This document shows positions 35,201-44,090 of a stretch of DNA of 64,000 nucleotides, one piece after another (position 1 is the first letter of the stretch; every line of letters begins with the position of its first letter). The DNA comes from an uncultured Verrucomicrobiota bacterium (GTDB lineage: Bacteria > Verrucomicrobiota > Kiritimatiellia > Kiritimatiellales > Tichowtungiaceae). A program made the position numbers and the translations under genes. The stretch spans positions 32,922 to 96,921 of the forward strand of contig CAIKWE010000049.1 of NCBI GenBank assembly GCA_903831085.1, written 5' to 3'. The notes beneath the pieces are model-generated. The model was not told where the DNA came from. It worked only from the letters and a program-made list of their open reading frames with translations, and made no database searches.

Positions 35201-38200
35201 TTCGGCGAATGCGCCGGTGAACGGGAAGACCTTTGACCGGTGGACTGGCGATACCCAGTATGTGGCGAGTGTTACTTCATCGACCACCACGGTGACTATG
35301 CCGTTTCAGGCAATCAGCCTGACCGCGACGTATCAAGACGCCCCTTATTACACGCTGACGGTCAATAATGGCAGTGGCGGCGGGCTGTACTCCCGCGATC
35401 AGCAGGTGGCGATTGCGGCAAATGATCCTGCAGCAGGGGAGTCCTTTGACCGTTGGATCGGCGATACCCAATATGTGGCAAGCGTTACGTCCCCAACCAC
35501 CACGGTGACTATGCCGGAGCAGGCAGTTACTCTGACCGCGACCTATAAAAATGTCTACACGCTTACGGTCAACAACGGCACTGGCGGCGGGTCGTACGGC
35601 AACCAACAGCAGGTGATGATCGCGGCGAATGCTCCGGCAATCGGGAATACCTTCGACCAGTGGATCGGCGATACCCAATATGTGGCCAGCGTCTTTTCTT
35701 CAATCACCACGGTGACTATGCCCGCACAGGAAATCGCTCTAACCGCGACGTATAAACCGGGCTATCCCGCAACGCTGCTCAATGTGGATTTTGAGAGCGA
35801 TACGATTGGCACCAATCCGGTCGCATGGTCTGCGTATGTTGAGCCGCTGACAAATCAGTCGGATATCGTTTTTGTTAAGGTGATCGGCAGCCCCGCGAAT
35901 ACAGCCGGAACAGGTCAGGGGGTTCAGATTTTCGACAACGATGGTGTGAATACGAATCGAGTCGACTCGACGAACGGGATCGAAACCCGGTTGGAATATG
36001 ACCTTCCCGGCGGCCCGGTGTCGTCGCTCCGGTTTGACTTTTCTTTCTGCTCGTTAGCCACGAACGGGACGGGCGCCGCTACTAATTCCATGATATTTGG
36101 TGTGGCGACAAATGGCTCAATAATGGGTAGTAGCACGAATCGTTTTGCCAGCGTGAATATTTATGCCGGCGGAACGCTGCGGTTTTTTACAGCGAATGGA
36201 AGCGCCAACAAGTTCTACGTTCAGTCGAATAAGTACAACGTGAGTATGTTCTTGAACGACAGTGACTCCGCGATCGCTTATATCGGTTTGGATGGCACCA
36301 CCAATGCATTAGGTGCGAACTCGGTTGCCTATTGGCTAGATAGCGAGTTCGTCGTTAGCGGGAGATTTTATGGTGGTCCCAGAGACACCACGAACGGCCT
36401 CGGGAGGGTCGGGGTTGCATCGTGGGGTCCGGCGACTGGGCTGGATGTTCTGGTTGACAATCTGGTGGTCTCGGAAATAACGACCTCGGCACCGCCCGTT
36501 GAGGTTCCTCTACCGGAGGGATTACTGCTGTTCGAAGATTACGAAACTGGTTCGATTGGTTCCTGTCCGACACACGGCAACCCGATGCTGACCGGAATGC
36601 CTGCGGATACGAACTCCGGTATTCGAGTGGTTGATGCCGCTATGAATACAGCCGCAACAGGCAAAGCGATTCAGCTGTATGATAACGACACAAGCACGGC
36701 CATGGGTCTGGAGTACAATTTGGTTACGAATGGCGTTGGCCTTTCTGCGGTCAGAGCCGACTTCACTTTTTCCTGGAGAAATATCGTATCTGGCTATGAT
36801 CAGTTTCTGTCGGTCTCTTTTGGGGAATACAACAGCAGTGCGAGCAGAATGCTTGGCGGAACAGCGAGACGTTATACAGAAGCTCGCTTGGGCAACGATG
36901 GAACGGTTGACTTCTTCTCAGCTACCAGCGGAACCAATATCAATAACGCGCTGACGCCCTTTGCGGCGAATACCATGACCATCTTCGCAAATGATTATGA
37001 TTCGCAGTCGGTCAATTACACGACGAATGGCACGACCTACAGTCTGCCGGCGAATTCGGTTGCCTATTGGTTGAACGGCTCATTGATCATGTTCGGCGCC
37101 TCTGAATACGCGTCGCTGGACTTGTCAAAGACGAATGCGGCGGGTGCCACGATCGGAACCACCGAGAATAACCTTGGGAAGTTCGGATTTTCCTCGAGCG
37201 CGGTAGCGTACGGGCTGGATTACATCGTCGACAACATTTCGGCCTCGGAGCTTGTTCCCAATATGCTGACGATTACCTCCGGGGGAAGATCCTTTAGACG
37301 CTCTTTAGACGGCTCTGTTGTGCCCTCAAGCCAAAGTTATACGATCTCCAATGCGGCCTCCACATCTCTTGACTGGACGGTCACTCCTGCGCAGTCATGG
37401 GTTACAGTAACTCCATCGGGCGGCACACTGCCGGAGGGAGGTTCTTCTGACATAACTGTGAGCATTAATGCCGCCGCCGATGAACTGCCCGGGGGCATCT
37501 ATACGAACACCTTGATTTTTGGCAATTCACTGGATGCTGGGCCCCAAACTCGAGCCATTCAATTGACGACAATCAGGATGACCAATCTAGTTATGCAAGG
37601 TCCGACGCAGCTTGTCGCGCCTTCAACCAACTCATACACCTGCTGGGCGCAAGGCTCGGATGGTTCGATTTCCAACATGACCGTGCAGGCGACATGGAGT
37701 TTAGTCAATGAGGAACCCGGGGTGGCGCTGAGCACAAACGGCGTTCTGTCGGCTGGCGATATCACCTCTAACACCACGATCACAGTTCAGGCCGTTTACG
37801 GCGGGGTCACCAACACCCTTCCGGTTGCATTAAGTGTTGTTGCCCACCTTGGATTCAGTGTCATCGCCAGTCCGCAGTCGGCCGGAACTCCATTCGAAGT
37901 CACTCTTTCAGCGCAGGACATCAATGGCACGACGATTTCCGCCTATCGGGGCGGCGTGGTTTTGAGCGGCGCGGGAGACAACGGACCGGTAGCACTGACA
38001 CCGGCGACCGCCGTGTTGAGCAATGGGGTATGCACCGTGAGCATTCGCATCAATACAGCTGATAATAACATACGGTTGACCGCGAGCGATGGACTGGGGC
38101 GTACGGGGTTGAGTGATGCGTTCGACGTGCTGGCGGGTCCCGTGGATCACTTCACGTGGAGTACGATTCCAAATCCGCAATATGTGGGCGCAGCATTCCC

Positions 38201-41200
38201 AGTGACCGTCACGGCTCGAGATGCCGCCAATAACACGGCCAACAATTTCAGTGGATCAGTTACACTGAGCGGGCCGCCAACCGGGATCTTAACCAACCGG
38301 ATCATGTTGACCGATCTTGGATATAATTACACCGGTTCCGGAACGTACACGCGCGGAGTTCGGTTCCAGCCTACAAAAAACATAACCGTGACGCATTTCC
38401 GCCATTTCTGGGGAACAAAAGTTTCCATTTGGACCGATAGCGGTGTCCTCGTGGCCACCAAAAATGTCGCGAGCGTCAACGGCACTTGGCTGGAGACTCC
38501 GCTCGATTCTCCGGTGGTGCTAACTTCCGGCACCGTGTACCGCATTGCGGGGTATGCGGCTGGCGGCACCTACTATTATCGTAACAGCGACATGCCAACG
38601 AACTTCACTGATGGTGTCATTCTCAATGGTGCGTTTTCCAACTCTGGCGACACTTTTCCAGTCAGCATAACTACTTCGAGATACTTGGTGGATATGCGCT
38701 ACACCGTTGGCGCAGACAACATCACGCCCACCAATATCGGCAACTTCGCTGGTGGCACGTGGAACGGAAATGTCACCGTTCTGGAAGCGACGAGTAACAT
38801 GTATCTGCGTGCCGATGACGGCGGCGGACACTCGGGCACGAGTGGATTGTTCAGGGTGGAAGCGGTTGCCGATGTGGGAATCACCATGACGGATTCGCCG
38901 GATCCCGTCATCGGTAGAAGCAATCTGACGTATACCGTAACCGTCTCCAACAGCGGCCCGGATAAGGCCGCCGGCGTTTTGGTGTCAGACTCACTGCCTG
39001 CCACGGTTAATTTTGTTTCTGCCAGTGCATCGCAGGGCGCATGTACGAATGCAGGCGGAACAGTTACTTGGAATGTCGGCGTTGTCAGCAACGGAGCCAT
39101 CGCCACGGCGTCGATTGTGGTTATGCCTACTGTCAACGGAACGCTCACCAATACAGTTACTCTCACAGCCAACGTGACTGACTCAAACGCCACTAATAAC
39201 GTCGCCAGCACGGTCACTAGCGCGCAAGGTGTCTATTATTACACGCTGACGGTCAACAACGGCAACGGCGGCGGCTCATACACCAACGGACGGCAGGTGG
39301 CGATTGCGGCGGATGCTCCGTCAACCGGGAAGGCCTTTAGGTGGGTCGGCGATACACAGTATGTGAATGGCGTTACCTCGTCGACCACCACGGTGACCAT
39401 GCCCGCGAAGGATATCACCCTGACTGCGACGTATGAAAATCTTCCCGGCTGGTACACCTTGACAGTCAATAGCGGCTTCGGCAGCGGAGTGTATTCTAAC
39501 GGAGTGCAGGTGGCGATTGCGGCCAGCGATGCTCCGCCTGGGAGAGCCTTTGACCGGTGGATCGGGAATACGAATGTTCTGTCCAGCAACACAGTGAGCA
39601 CCACGGTGACCATGCCCGTGCAGGATATAACACTGACCGCGACGTACACCAATCTTCCTGGCTATTACACCCTGACGGTCACCAACGGCAGCGGTAGCGG
39701 GGCGTACACCAACACGCAGGTGGTGGCGATCTCGGCGAATGCGATTTCCGGAAAGGCCTTTGTCCAGTGGACCGGCGATACGCAGTACGTGGCCAGCGCC
39801 AGCTCTGCGAACACCATGGTGACCATGCTGGCGCAGGCAGTTACTTTGACCGCGACGTATGTGGACGTCTGTTACACGCTATGGAACTTCAGCGGCACCG
39901 GCACCGGTTCGTACACCAACGGAACGCGAGTGGCGATTGTGGACAGCAATGCTGTTCCATCGGGAAAGGTCTTTGACCAGTGGACTGGCTCCGGTGCACC
40001 GTATGTGGCCAATGTCACCGCCTCGAATACCACGGTGACTATGCCGTCGTCGAATATCTACGTAATAGCGACGTACAAAGACATCACTTACGCCCTGACG
40101 GTCAATAACGGCAGCGGCAGCGGTTCATACACCAACGGCCAGCAGGTGGCGATTTCAGCGGATGCTCCGGCTGAAACCGTCTTTCATCAGTGGATCGGCG
40201 ACACGCAAGTTGTGAACAACGTCACTTACACGAACGCGCTGGTCACCATGTCGACCAATCCGGTCTCCCTGACTGCGACGTACTATTATGTTTACACCCT
40301 GACAGTCAACGGAGGAACAATCGACGGCGGTTTGTACACCAATGGAACGCAGGTGGAGATCACGGCGGATGCTCCGGCAGCCGGAATGACCTTTGACCAG
40401 TGGACCGGTGATACGCAGTACGTGAACAACGTTACCTATACGAATGCGCTGGTCACCATGCCGGCACAGGCCGTCGCTCTGAGCGCGACATACAAAAATC
40501 TTCCCGGCTGGTACACGTTGACAGTCAGCAACGGGATCGGCGGCGGAGCATACACCAACGGAGCACAAGTGCTGATTACAGCGGTTGCTCCGGACGCGAC
40601 AGCTTTTGATCGCTGGATAGGTGATAACCAGTATGTGGACAAGGTATTCTCTCCGAACGCCATCGTGACGATGCCGGCGCAAAACGTCGCGCTGACTGCG
40701 GCCTGTGTGGACGCCACGAACGGTATCGCGAGTGTGGATTGGGGCGCTTCCGTCGGTTTTTATTTCAGTGTGGATGGGGGCGCCGGGATTCTGGGTCCCA
40801 ACGGTTCCGGCAAATCAACCATTGTGCAGCTGATGTACAGTCCGGATGATGTGAAAGACGACATTCTGCCCAGCGGGGCAGGTGCTGTAAACGATGTGGT
40901 GTGGGATGCGAGCATCATCACCGAAAACGGTGACGGGATTACGGAATGGGCTCAGATGTTGTCGCGGGTTTCTACCGTGCGGACGTGGACTAACGGCTAT
41001 GTGTATGGACTGATATTTCAGGACGATAACGTGGAGCCGGGCGACTGGTATTTCTTCTCCAGTCCGATGTTGGCTCTGGAGAAGAAACAAGTCGGAGATG
41101 CGGCGCAAGATCTCGAGATAAACACACCAGACGCTATAGACTATTTTACGGGCGATCCCATTGATGGCGGCCCGAATAATGCTCAGGTTATTGAGGGATT

Positions 41201-42836
41201 TGTGCTGACGGTCAACAACGGCAGCGGCAGTGGTTGGTACACCAATGAACAGCAGGTGGCAATCTCAGCGAACGTCCCGGCTTCCGGGAAGGTCTTTGAC
41301 AAGTGGATCGGCGATACGCAATACGTGAACAACGTCACCTACACGAATGCGCTGGTCACTATGTCGACCAATGCGGTCACTCTGACCGCGACATACAAAG
41401 ACGCGGCCGTGCACCTGCTGACAGCCAGCGCGGAAACCAACGGCACGATTTCGCCAGCGAGCACCAATGTGCCGGTCGGCGGTAGTGCGACCTTCACGAT
41501 CACGGCAAGTAACTACTACCGGATCGCCTCGCTGACCACCAACGGAACAGCGGTGACGGGCATGTCGTTTGATAACGGCAGCACGACCACTAACTTTACC
41601 TGGACCAATGTACAGACCTCGGGCGTATTGGTCGCGACCTTCACGGCACAGGTGGCCAACGACCCGGCACATGTGCCGTACGAGTGGCTGGCGCAACGCA
41701 ACCTCACCAACTACAACACGGATGCCGAGGCCGACCAGGATCTTGACGGGCTGAAAGCGTGGCAGGAATACATCGCCGGGACCGACCCGACCAACAAGGC
41801 CTCCTGTCTTCGCGTGACAGAAGGCCCCCGGAACGTGATTAGCTGGAATGCCGTATCCGGACGCGTTTACAGCGTGTACTGGACAACCAACCTGATGAAC
41901 GGCTTCCAACCTTTGGGAATGAACATCGCTTGGCCGCAAAGCAGTTTCACCAACCCAACCGCCGCTTCCCGTGGGTACTACAAGATCGATGTCCGGCTAG
42001 CCGCGATGTACACAGACGCCACTTACATCCTGACGGTCAACAACGGCAGCAACAGCGGGTCGTACACCAACGGACAGCAGGTGATGATCTCGGCAAATGC
42101 TCCGGCAGCCGGGAAGGCTTTTAGCCAGTGGGTCGGCGATGTTGCGTATGTGGACAACGCTACCTATACAAACGCCTTGGTCACCATGTCGACCAATCCA
42201 GTCACCCTGACCGCGACGTACACAGATATCTATTACACGCTGACGGGTAGCGCGGGAGCCAACGGTACGGTTTCGCCGACAAGCACGAATGTGTTGTCCG
42301 GCGGCAGTGTGGACCTTATCGTTACGGCGAGTAATTACTATCGCATTGCGTCGCTAACCGTCAACGGAACGCCGGCAGGCCTTCCCTTTGATAACAATAG
42401 CGTAGCCACGAACTACATGTTGGGCGACGTGCGAACCAATATTGATGTGGCCGCGATCTTCACGGAGCAGGTGGCCAATGACCCGGCGAATACGCCGTAC
42501 TTGTGGCTGGCGGGATACGGGCTCACCAATAGTGGATCCACGTTCAATCAGGCGGCTACCGCCGACCCGGATGGTGATGGTCTGACAGCCTGGCAGGAAT
42601 ACATTGCCGGAACCGACCCGACCAATGCGGCATCCTATCTTCGCGTGACAGAAGCCCCCCGGAATGTGGTCGGCTGGAATGCCGTCTCTGGACGTGTGTA
42701 TTCCGTTTACTGGACAACCAACCTGATGAACGGTTTCCAATGTCTGGAAAGCAACATTCCGTGGACACGGGGCGGTTTCACCAACCCAACCACCGTTCCT
42801 CAAGGGTTCTATAAAATCGATGTCCGGTTGGAGTAG
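32223..42836 (+). CDS. Giant exported multidomain repeat protein (BspA-type LRR_5, InlB B-like repeats, LamG-like, DUF4082-like, DUF11)
   Basis: Signal peptide MKKVLAGLLLFFLLPVVVQA; repeated SVTSIGxxAFxxCxSLTSVTIPDS; about 15 copies of YTLTVNNGSGSGSYTNGQQVxISANAPAxGKxFDxWxGDTQYVxxVTYTNALVTMPxxxVxLTATYxD; VADVGITMTDSPDPVIGRSNLTYTVTVSNSGPD (DUF11). Confidence 0.9.
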   Translation: MKKVLAGLLLFFLLPVVVQAEDYTYTTNLDNTITITRYTGSGGAVTITNTIEGLPVTSIGNSAFYNRSLTSVTIPDSVTSIGTWAFAHCYGLTSVIIPDSVTSIGGDAFAHCISLNTITVDDLNSVYSSTNGVLFDKNQTTLIRYPEGKAGSYTIPSSVTNIGGTAFSNCTSLTSIIIPDNVTSIGGTAFYGCTSLTSITIPNSVTSIGYGAFANCVSLTNAIIGNGVAAIGWTTFMSCANLTSITIPASITSIQDYAFYDCTGLTGVYFEGNAPDVGSSVFYNATNATVYRLSGATGWPTVPNLWEGCPTALWYPGSLLTINGGTGSGSYTNGQQVTITASNINGRAFDRWAGDTNVLSSNTVSTTVTMPTNAVNLTATYTNLPGWYTLTVINGTGGGAYTNGSQVAIAANAPAFGKVFDQWIGDTQCVNNITYTNAVVTMPTNAISLTATYVDVYYALTVNGGSGGGSYTNGRQVEISANAPASGNGFDRWTGDIAYVDNVTYANALVTMPDQEIALTATYRDIFIYTTNLLDNTITITGYIGSGGEVTIPDTINGLPVTSIGTNTFYRTNLTSVTIGNGVTNIGAYAFFWCTNLTNVTIGNGVTNIGSYAFIGCTSLTSVTIPDSVTRIGYGAFQNCTSLTNATIGSGVTSIGAGAFYSCGSLTNAIIGTNVTTIGDSAFAYCTSLTSIIIPDNVTNIGQYAFRSCTSLTSVTIPDSVTSIGANVFYGCINLTIYCLGSLLNLDFETNTLGAQPTGMGATFMPSANTAYNYSKVIDSTANKAGTGQGIQFYDNIASAGTRLEYDLSLSQSALRFDFSFSPLSTDGASASYVTVVVGQYGISTALNTNYYAGMRMYANGTVKILSSGSTAGSATIAVNNSSAYSVSVFVNDDNSAPVYYVGQDGSINTLAANSVDYWMNNVLIRQGALAGGPNDVTTNGLGRIGFVSANASVGINYALDNIKVSQILPPNVLTVSNGTGSGACTYRQLVPISANAPVNGKTFDRWTGDTQYVASVTSSTTTVTMPFQAISLTATYQDAPYYTLTVNNGSGGGLYSRDQQVAIAANDPAAGESFDRWIGDTQYVASVTSPTTTVTMPEQAVTLTATYKNVYTLTVNNGTGGGSYGNQQQVMIAANAPAIGNTFDQWIGDTQYVASVFSSITTVTMPAQEIALTATYKPGYPATLLNVDFESDTIGTNPVAWSAYVEPLTNQSDIVFVKVIGSPANTAGTGQGVQIFDNDGVNTNRVDSTNGIETRLEYDLPGGPVSSLRFDFSFCSLATNGTGAATNSMIFGVATNGSIMGSSTNRFASVNIYAGGTLRFFTANGSANKFYVQSNKYNVSMFLNDSDSAIAYIGLDGTTNALGANSVAYWLDSEFVVSGRFYGGPRDTTNGLGRVGVASWGPATGLDVLVDNLVVSEITTSAPPVEVPLPEGLLLFEDYETGSIGSCPTHGNPMLTGMPADTNSGIRVVDAAMNTAATGKAIQLYDNDTSTAMGLEYNLVTNGVGLSAVRADFTFSWRNIVSGYDQFLSVSFGEYNSSASRMLGGTARRYTEARLGNDGTVDFFSATSGTNINNALTPFAANTMTIFANDYDSQSVNYTTNGTTYSLPANSVAYWLNGSLIMFGASEYASLDLSKTNAAGATIGTTENNLGKFGFSSSAVAYGLDYIVDNISASELVPNMLTITSGGRSFRRSLDGSVVPSSQSYTISNAASTSLDWTVTPAQSWVTVTPSGGTLPEGGSSDITVSINAAADELPGGIYTNTLIFGNSLDAGPQTRAIQLTTIRMTNLVMQGPTQLVAPSTNSYTCWAQGSDGSISNMTVQATWSLVNEEPGVALSTNGVLSAGDITSNTTITVQAVYGGVTNTLPVALSVVAHLGFSVIASPQSAGTPFEVTLSAQDINGTTISAYRGGVVLSGAGDNGPVALTPATAVLSNGVCTVSIRINTADNNIRLTASDGLGRTGLSDAFDVLAGPVDHFTWSTIPNPQYVGAAFPVTVTARDAANNTANNFSGSVTLSGPPTGILTNRIMLTDLGYNYTGSGTYTRGVRFQPTKNITVTHFRHFWGTKVSIWTDSGVLVATKNVASVNGTWLETPLDSPVVLTSGTVYRIAGYAAGGTYYYRNSDMPTNFTDGVILNGAFSNSGDTFPVSITTSRYLVDMRYTVGADNITPTNIGNFAGGTWNGNVTVLEATSNMYLRADDGGGHSGTSGLFRVEAVADVGITMTDSPDPVIGRSNLTYTVTVSNSGPDKAAGVLVSDSLPATVNFVSASASQGACTNAGGTVTWNVGVVSNGAIATASIVVMPTVNGTLTNTVTLTANVTDSNATNNVASTVTSAQGVYYYTLTVNNGNGGGSYTNGRQVAIAADAPSTGKAFRWVGDTQYVNGVTSSTTTVTMPAKDITLTATYENLPGWYTLTVNSGFGSGVYSNGVQVAIAASDAPPGRAFDRWIGNTNVLSSNTVSTTVTMPVQDITLTATYTNLPGYYTLTVTNGSGSGAYTNTQVVAISANAISGKAFVQWTGDTQYVASASSANTMVTMLAQAVTLTATYVDVCYTLWNFSGTGTGSYTNGTRVAIVDSNAVPSGKVFDQWTGSGAPYVANVTASNTTVTMPSSNIYVIATYKDITYALTVNNGSGSGSYTNGQQVAISADAPAETVFHQWIGDTQVVNNVTYTNALVTMSTNPVSLTATYYYVYTLTVNGGTIDGGLYTNGTQVEITADAPAAGMTFDQWTGDTQYVNNVTYTNALVTMPAQAVALSATYKNLPGWYTLTVSNGIGGGAYTNGAQVLITAVAPDATAFDRWIGDNQYVDKVFSPNAIVTMPAQNVALTAACVDATNGIASVDWGASVGFYFSVDGGAGILGPNGSGKSTIVQLMYSPDDVKDDILPSGAGAVNDVVWDASIITENGDGITEWAQMLSRVSTVRTWTNGYVYGLIFQDDNVEPGDWYFFSSPMLALEKKQVGDAAQDLEINTPDAIDYFTGDPIDGGPNNAQVIEGFVLTVNNGSGSGWYTNEQQVAISANVPASGKVFDKWIGDTQYVNNVTYTNALVTMSTNAVTLTATYKDAAVHLLTASAETNGTISPASTNVPVGGSATFTITASNYYRIASLTTNGTAVTGMSFDNGSTTTNFTWTNVQTSGVLVATFTAQVANDPAHVPYEWLAQRNLTNYNTDAEADQDLDGLKAWQEYIAGTDPTNKASCLRVTEGPRNVISWNAVSGRVYSVYWTTNLMNGFQPLGMNIAWPQSSFTNPTAASRGYYKIDVRLAAMYTDATYILTVNNGSNSGSYTNGQQVMISANAPAAGKAFSQWVGDVAYVDNATYTNALVTMSTNPVTLTATYTDIYYTLTGSAGANGTVSPTSTNVLSGGSVDLIVTASNYYRIASLTVNGTPAGLPFDNNSVATNYMLGDVRTNIDVAAIFTEQVANDPANTPYLWLAGYGLTNSGSTFNQAATADPDGDGLTAWQEYIAGTDPTNAASYLRVTEAPRNVVGWNAVSGRVYSVYWTTNLMNGFQCLESNIPWTRGGFTNPTTVPQGFYKIDVRLE

Positions 42837-43077
42837 TGGGGACAAAGGCTTTGGACTTGAGGCTTTAGGCTGGAGGATCCATTTTACGTTCTCTGCGCTC
42901 TTTCTTGACCGCCATAGCCTTTTGGCGACGGCTGGTTGCGGCTAAAGTTTCCCGATCTCCCTTACGCATTACTCATTACGAATTACGCCGGAATTAGGCG
43001 TTTTGAACGTTTGACAACCGGCCCGAAAACGCTATCCTGTGCCGCTCGTTTAGAAAAAGATTTTTGAGGAGACAGCT

Positions 43078-43233
43078 ATGACAATGCATTCTAGTTTGAA
43101 GTCCGCCAGCAAAATTTCGATTCGCCGCAACGTTCTCAAGCGTTTTGAGCGCGTTGATCTGCTGAAGGCGGAAGGTAAGTGGAAAGACGGCGACCGCGGC
43201 TTTGGTCTGGTGAAAACCAAACCGGCGGAGTAA
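43078..43233 (+). CDS. Small basic protein (51 aa), PVC-type
   Basis: Not in ORF track. MTMHSSLKSASKISIRRNVLKRFERVDLLKAEGKWKDGDRGFGLVKTKPAE; gagga SD and a strong terminator downstream; resembles a short basic protein family I recall as restricted to Verrucomicrobia/Chlamydiae-type genomes. Confidence 0.8.
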   Translation: MTMHSSLKSASKISIRRNVLKRFERVDLLKAEGKWKDGDRGFGLVKTKPAE

Positions 43234-43257
43234 GCCATCTATTCTTATTTTGGTAAG

Positions 43258-43283
43258 GCCCCGGTACTTCCGGGGCTTTTTTG
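43258..43283 (+). terminator. Rho-independent terminator of the small basic protein gene
   Basis: GCCCCGG-TACTT-CCGGGGC-TTTTTTG. Confidence 0.9.
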
Positions 43284-43370
43284 TTTAGAATGGCCGCCAA
43301 AGGACTCAAGGAACACAGAGACTTCCGTCCTTGAATACTGAGAATTGAATATTGGATATTGAGCCTTGTA

Positions 43371-44090
43371 ATGATTCGACTTCAGAAATATCTGGCGGAG
43401 TGCGGGGTGGCAAGCCGCCGCGCCAGCGAAAAGCTCATTACCGACGGGCTGGTTACCGTTGACGGTGTGACCGTTACGGAACTCGGCACCAAGGTCGATC
43501 CGGCGGTTCAGAAAGTCACCTGCGACGGCAAGCCGGTTGTTCTCGATCAAAAGGTCTGGATCATGCTCAACAAGCCGGTCGGCGTGATCTGCACATCGGA
43601 CGATCCCGAAGGGCGCGAGCGCGTTCTCGATCTGGTTTCCGGAGTGCCGGGCCGCGTCTACACCGTCGGCCGTCTCGACGTCATGAGCGAAGGGCTGATT
43701 TTGATCACCAATGACGGCGATCTGGCGCACCGTCTGATGCATCCGCGCCACCACATTGAGAAGAAATATCAGGTCTGGATTGACCGCGAACTGACTCCGG
43801 ATGAAATCGACCGGATGCTCAAAGGACTCAACTGCCGCGGCGAAAAACTGAAGGCGTTGAAGGTCGAACCGCTTCGCCGAATCATTGCCAGCCAGCCCGG
43901 TTATACGCTAACCCTTGGAGAAGGACGCAACCGCCATATCCGCCGCATGATGGAAGTGCTCGAATGTAAAGTCGTTCGTCTTGTGCGCGTTTCGGTCGGC
44001 CCGCTTCGTCTTGAAAAACTTCGTACTGGCGAGCACCGGGAACTGGCACCTTCAGAAGTGGAACAGCTTCGGAAATCCGTCGGTCTCTAA
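43371..44090 (+). CDS. rRNA pseudouridine synthase (RsuA/RluB family)
   Basis: S4 domain MIRLQKYLAECGVASRRASEKLI; VGRLDVMSEGLILITNDGDLAHRLMHP. Confidence 0.93.
   Translation: MIRLQKYLAECGVASRRASEKLITDGLVTVDGVTVTELGTKVDPAVQKVTCDGKPVVLDQKVWIMLNKPVGVICTSDDPEGRERVLDLVSGVPGRVYTVGRLDVMSEGLILITNDGDLAHRLMHPRHHIEKKYQVWIDRELTPDEIDRMLKGLNCRGEKLKALKVEPLRRIIASQPGYTLTLGEGRNRHIRRMMEVLECKVVRLVRVSVGPLRLEKLRTGEHRELAPSEVEQLRKSVGL

Noticed and set aside
40155-40682. Minus-strand ORFs antisense to the giant gene (also 41265-41939, 42354-42845)
   Set aside because: They recur wherever the B-repeat recurs, so they are by-products of repeat translation.
40790-40825. GPNGSGKST Walker A-like string in the giant protein
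   Set aside because: The paralogous segment in the PEP-CTERM protein reads GDATGNSTV at the same place, and there is no Walker B or ABC context in an exported repeat protein.
33175-42230. Regularly spaced repeats that could be mistaken for CRISPR
   Set aside because: Period is about 200 bp, in frame and coding (InlB B-like repeats); no short identical direct repeats with unique spacers and no cas genes.
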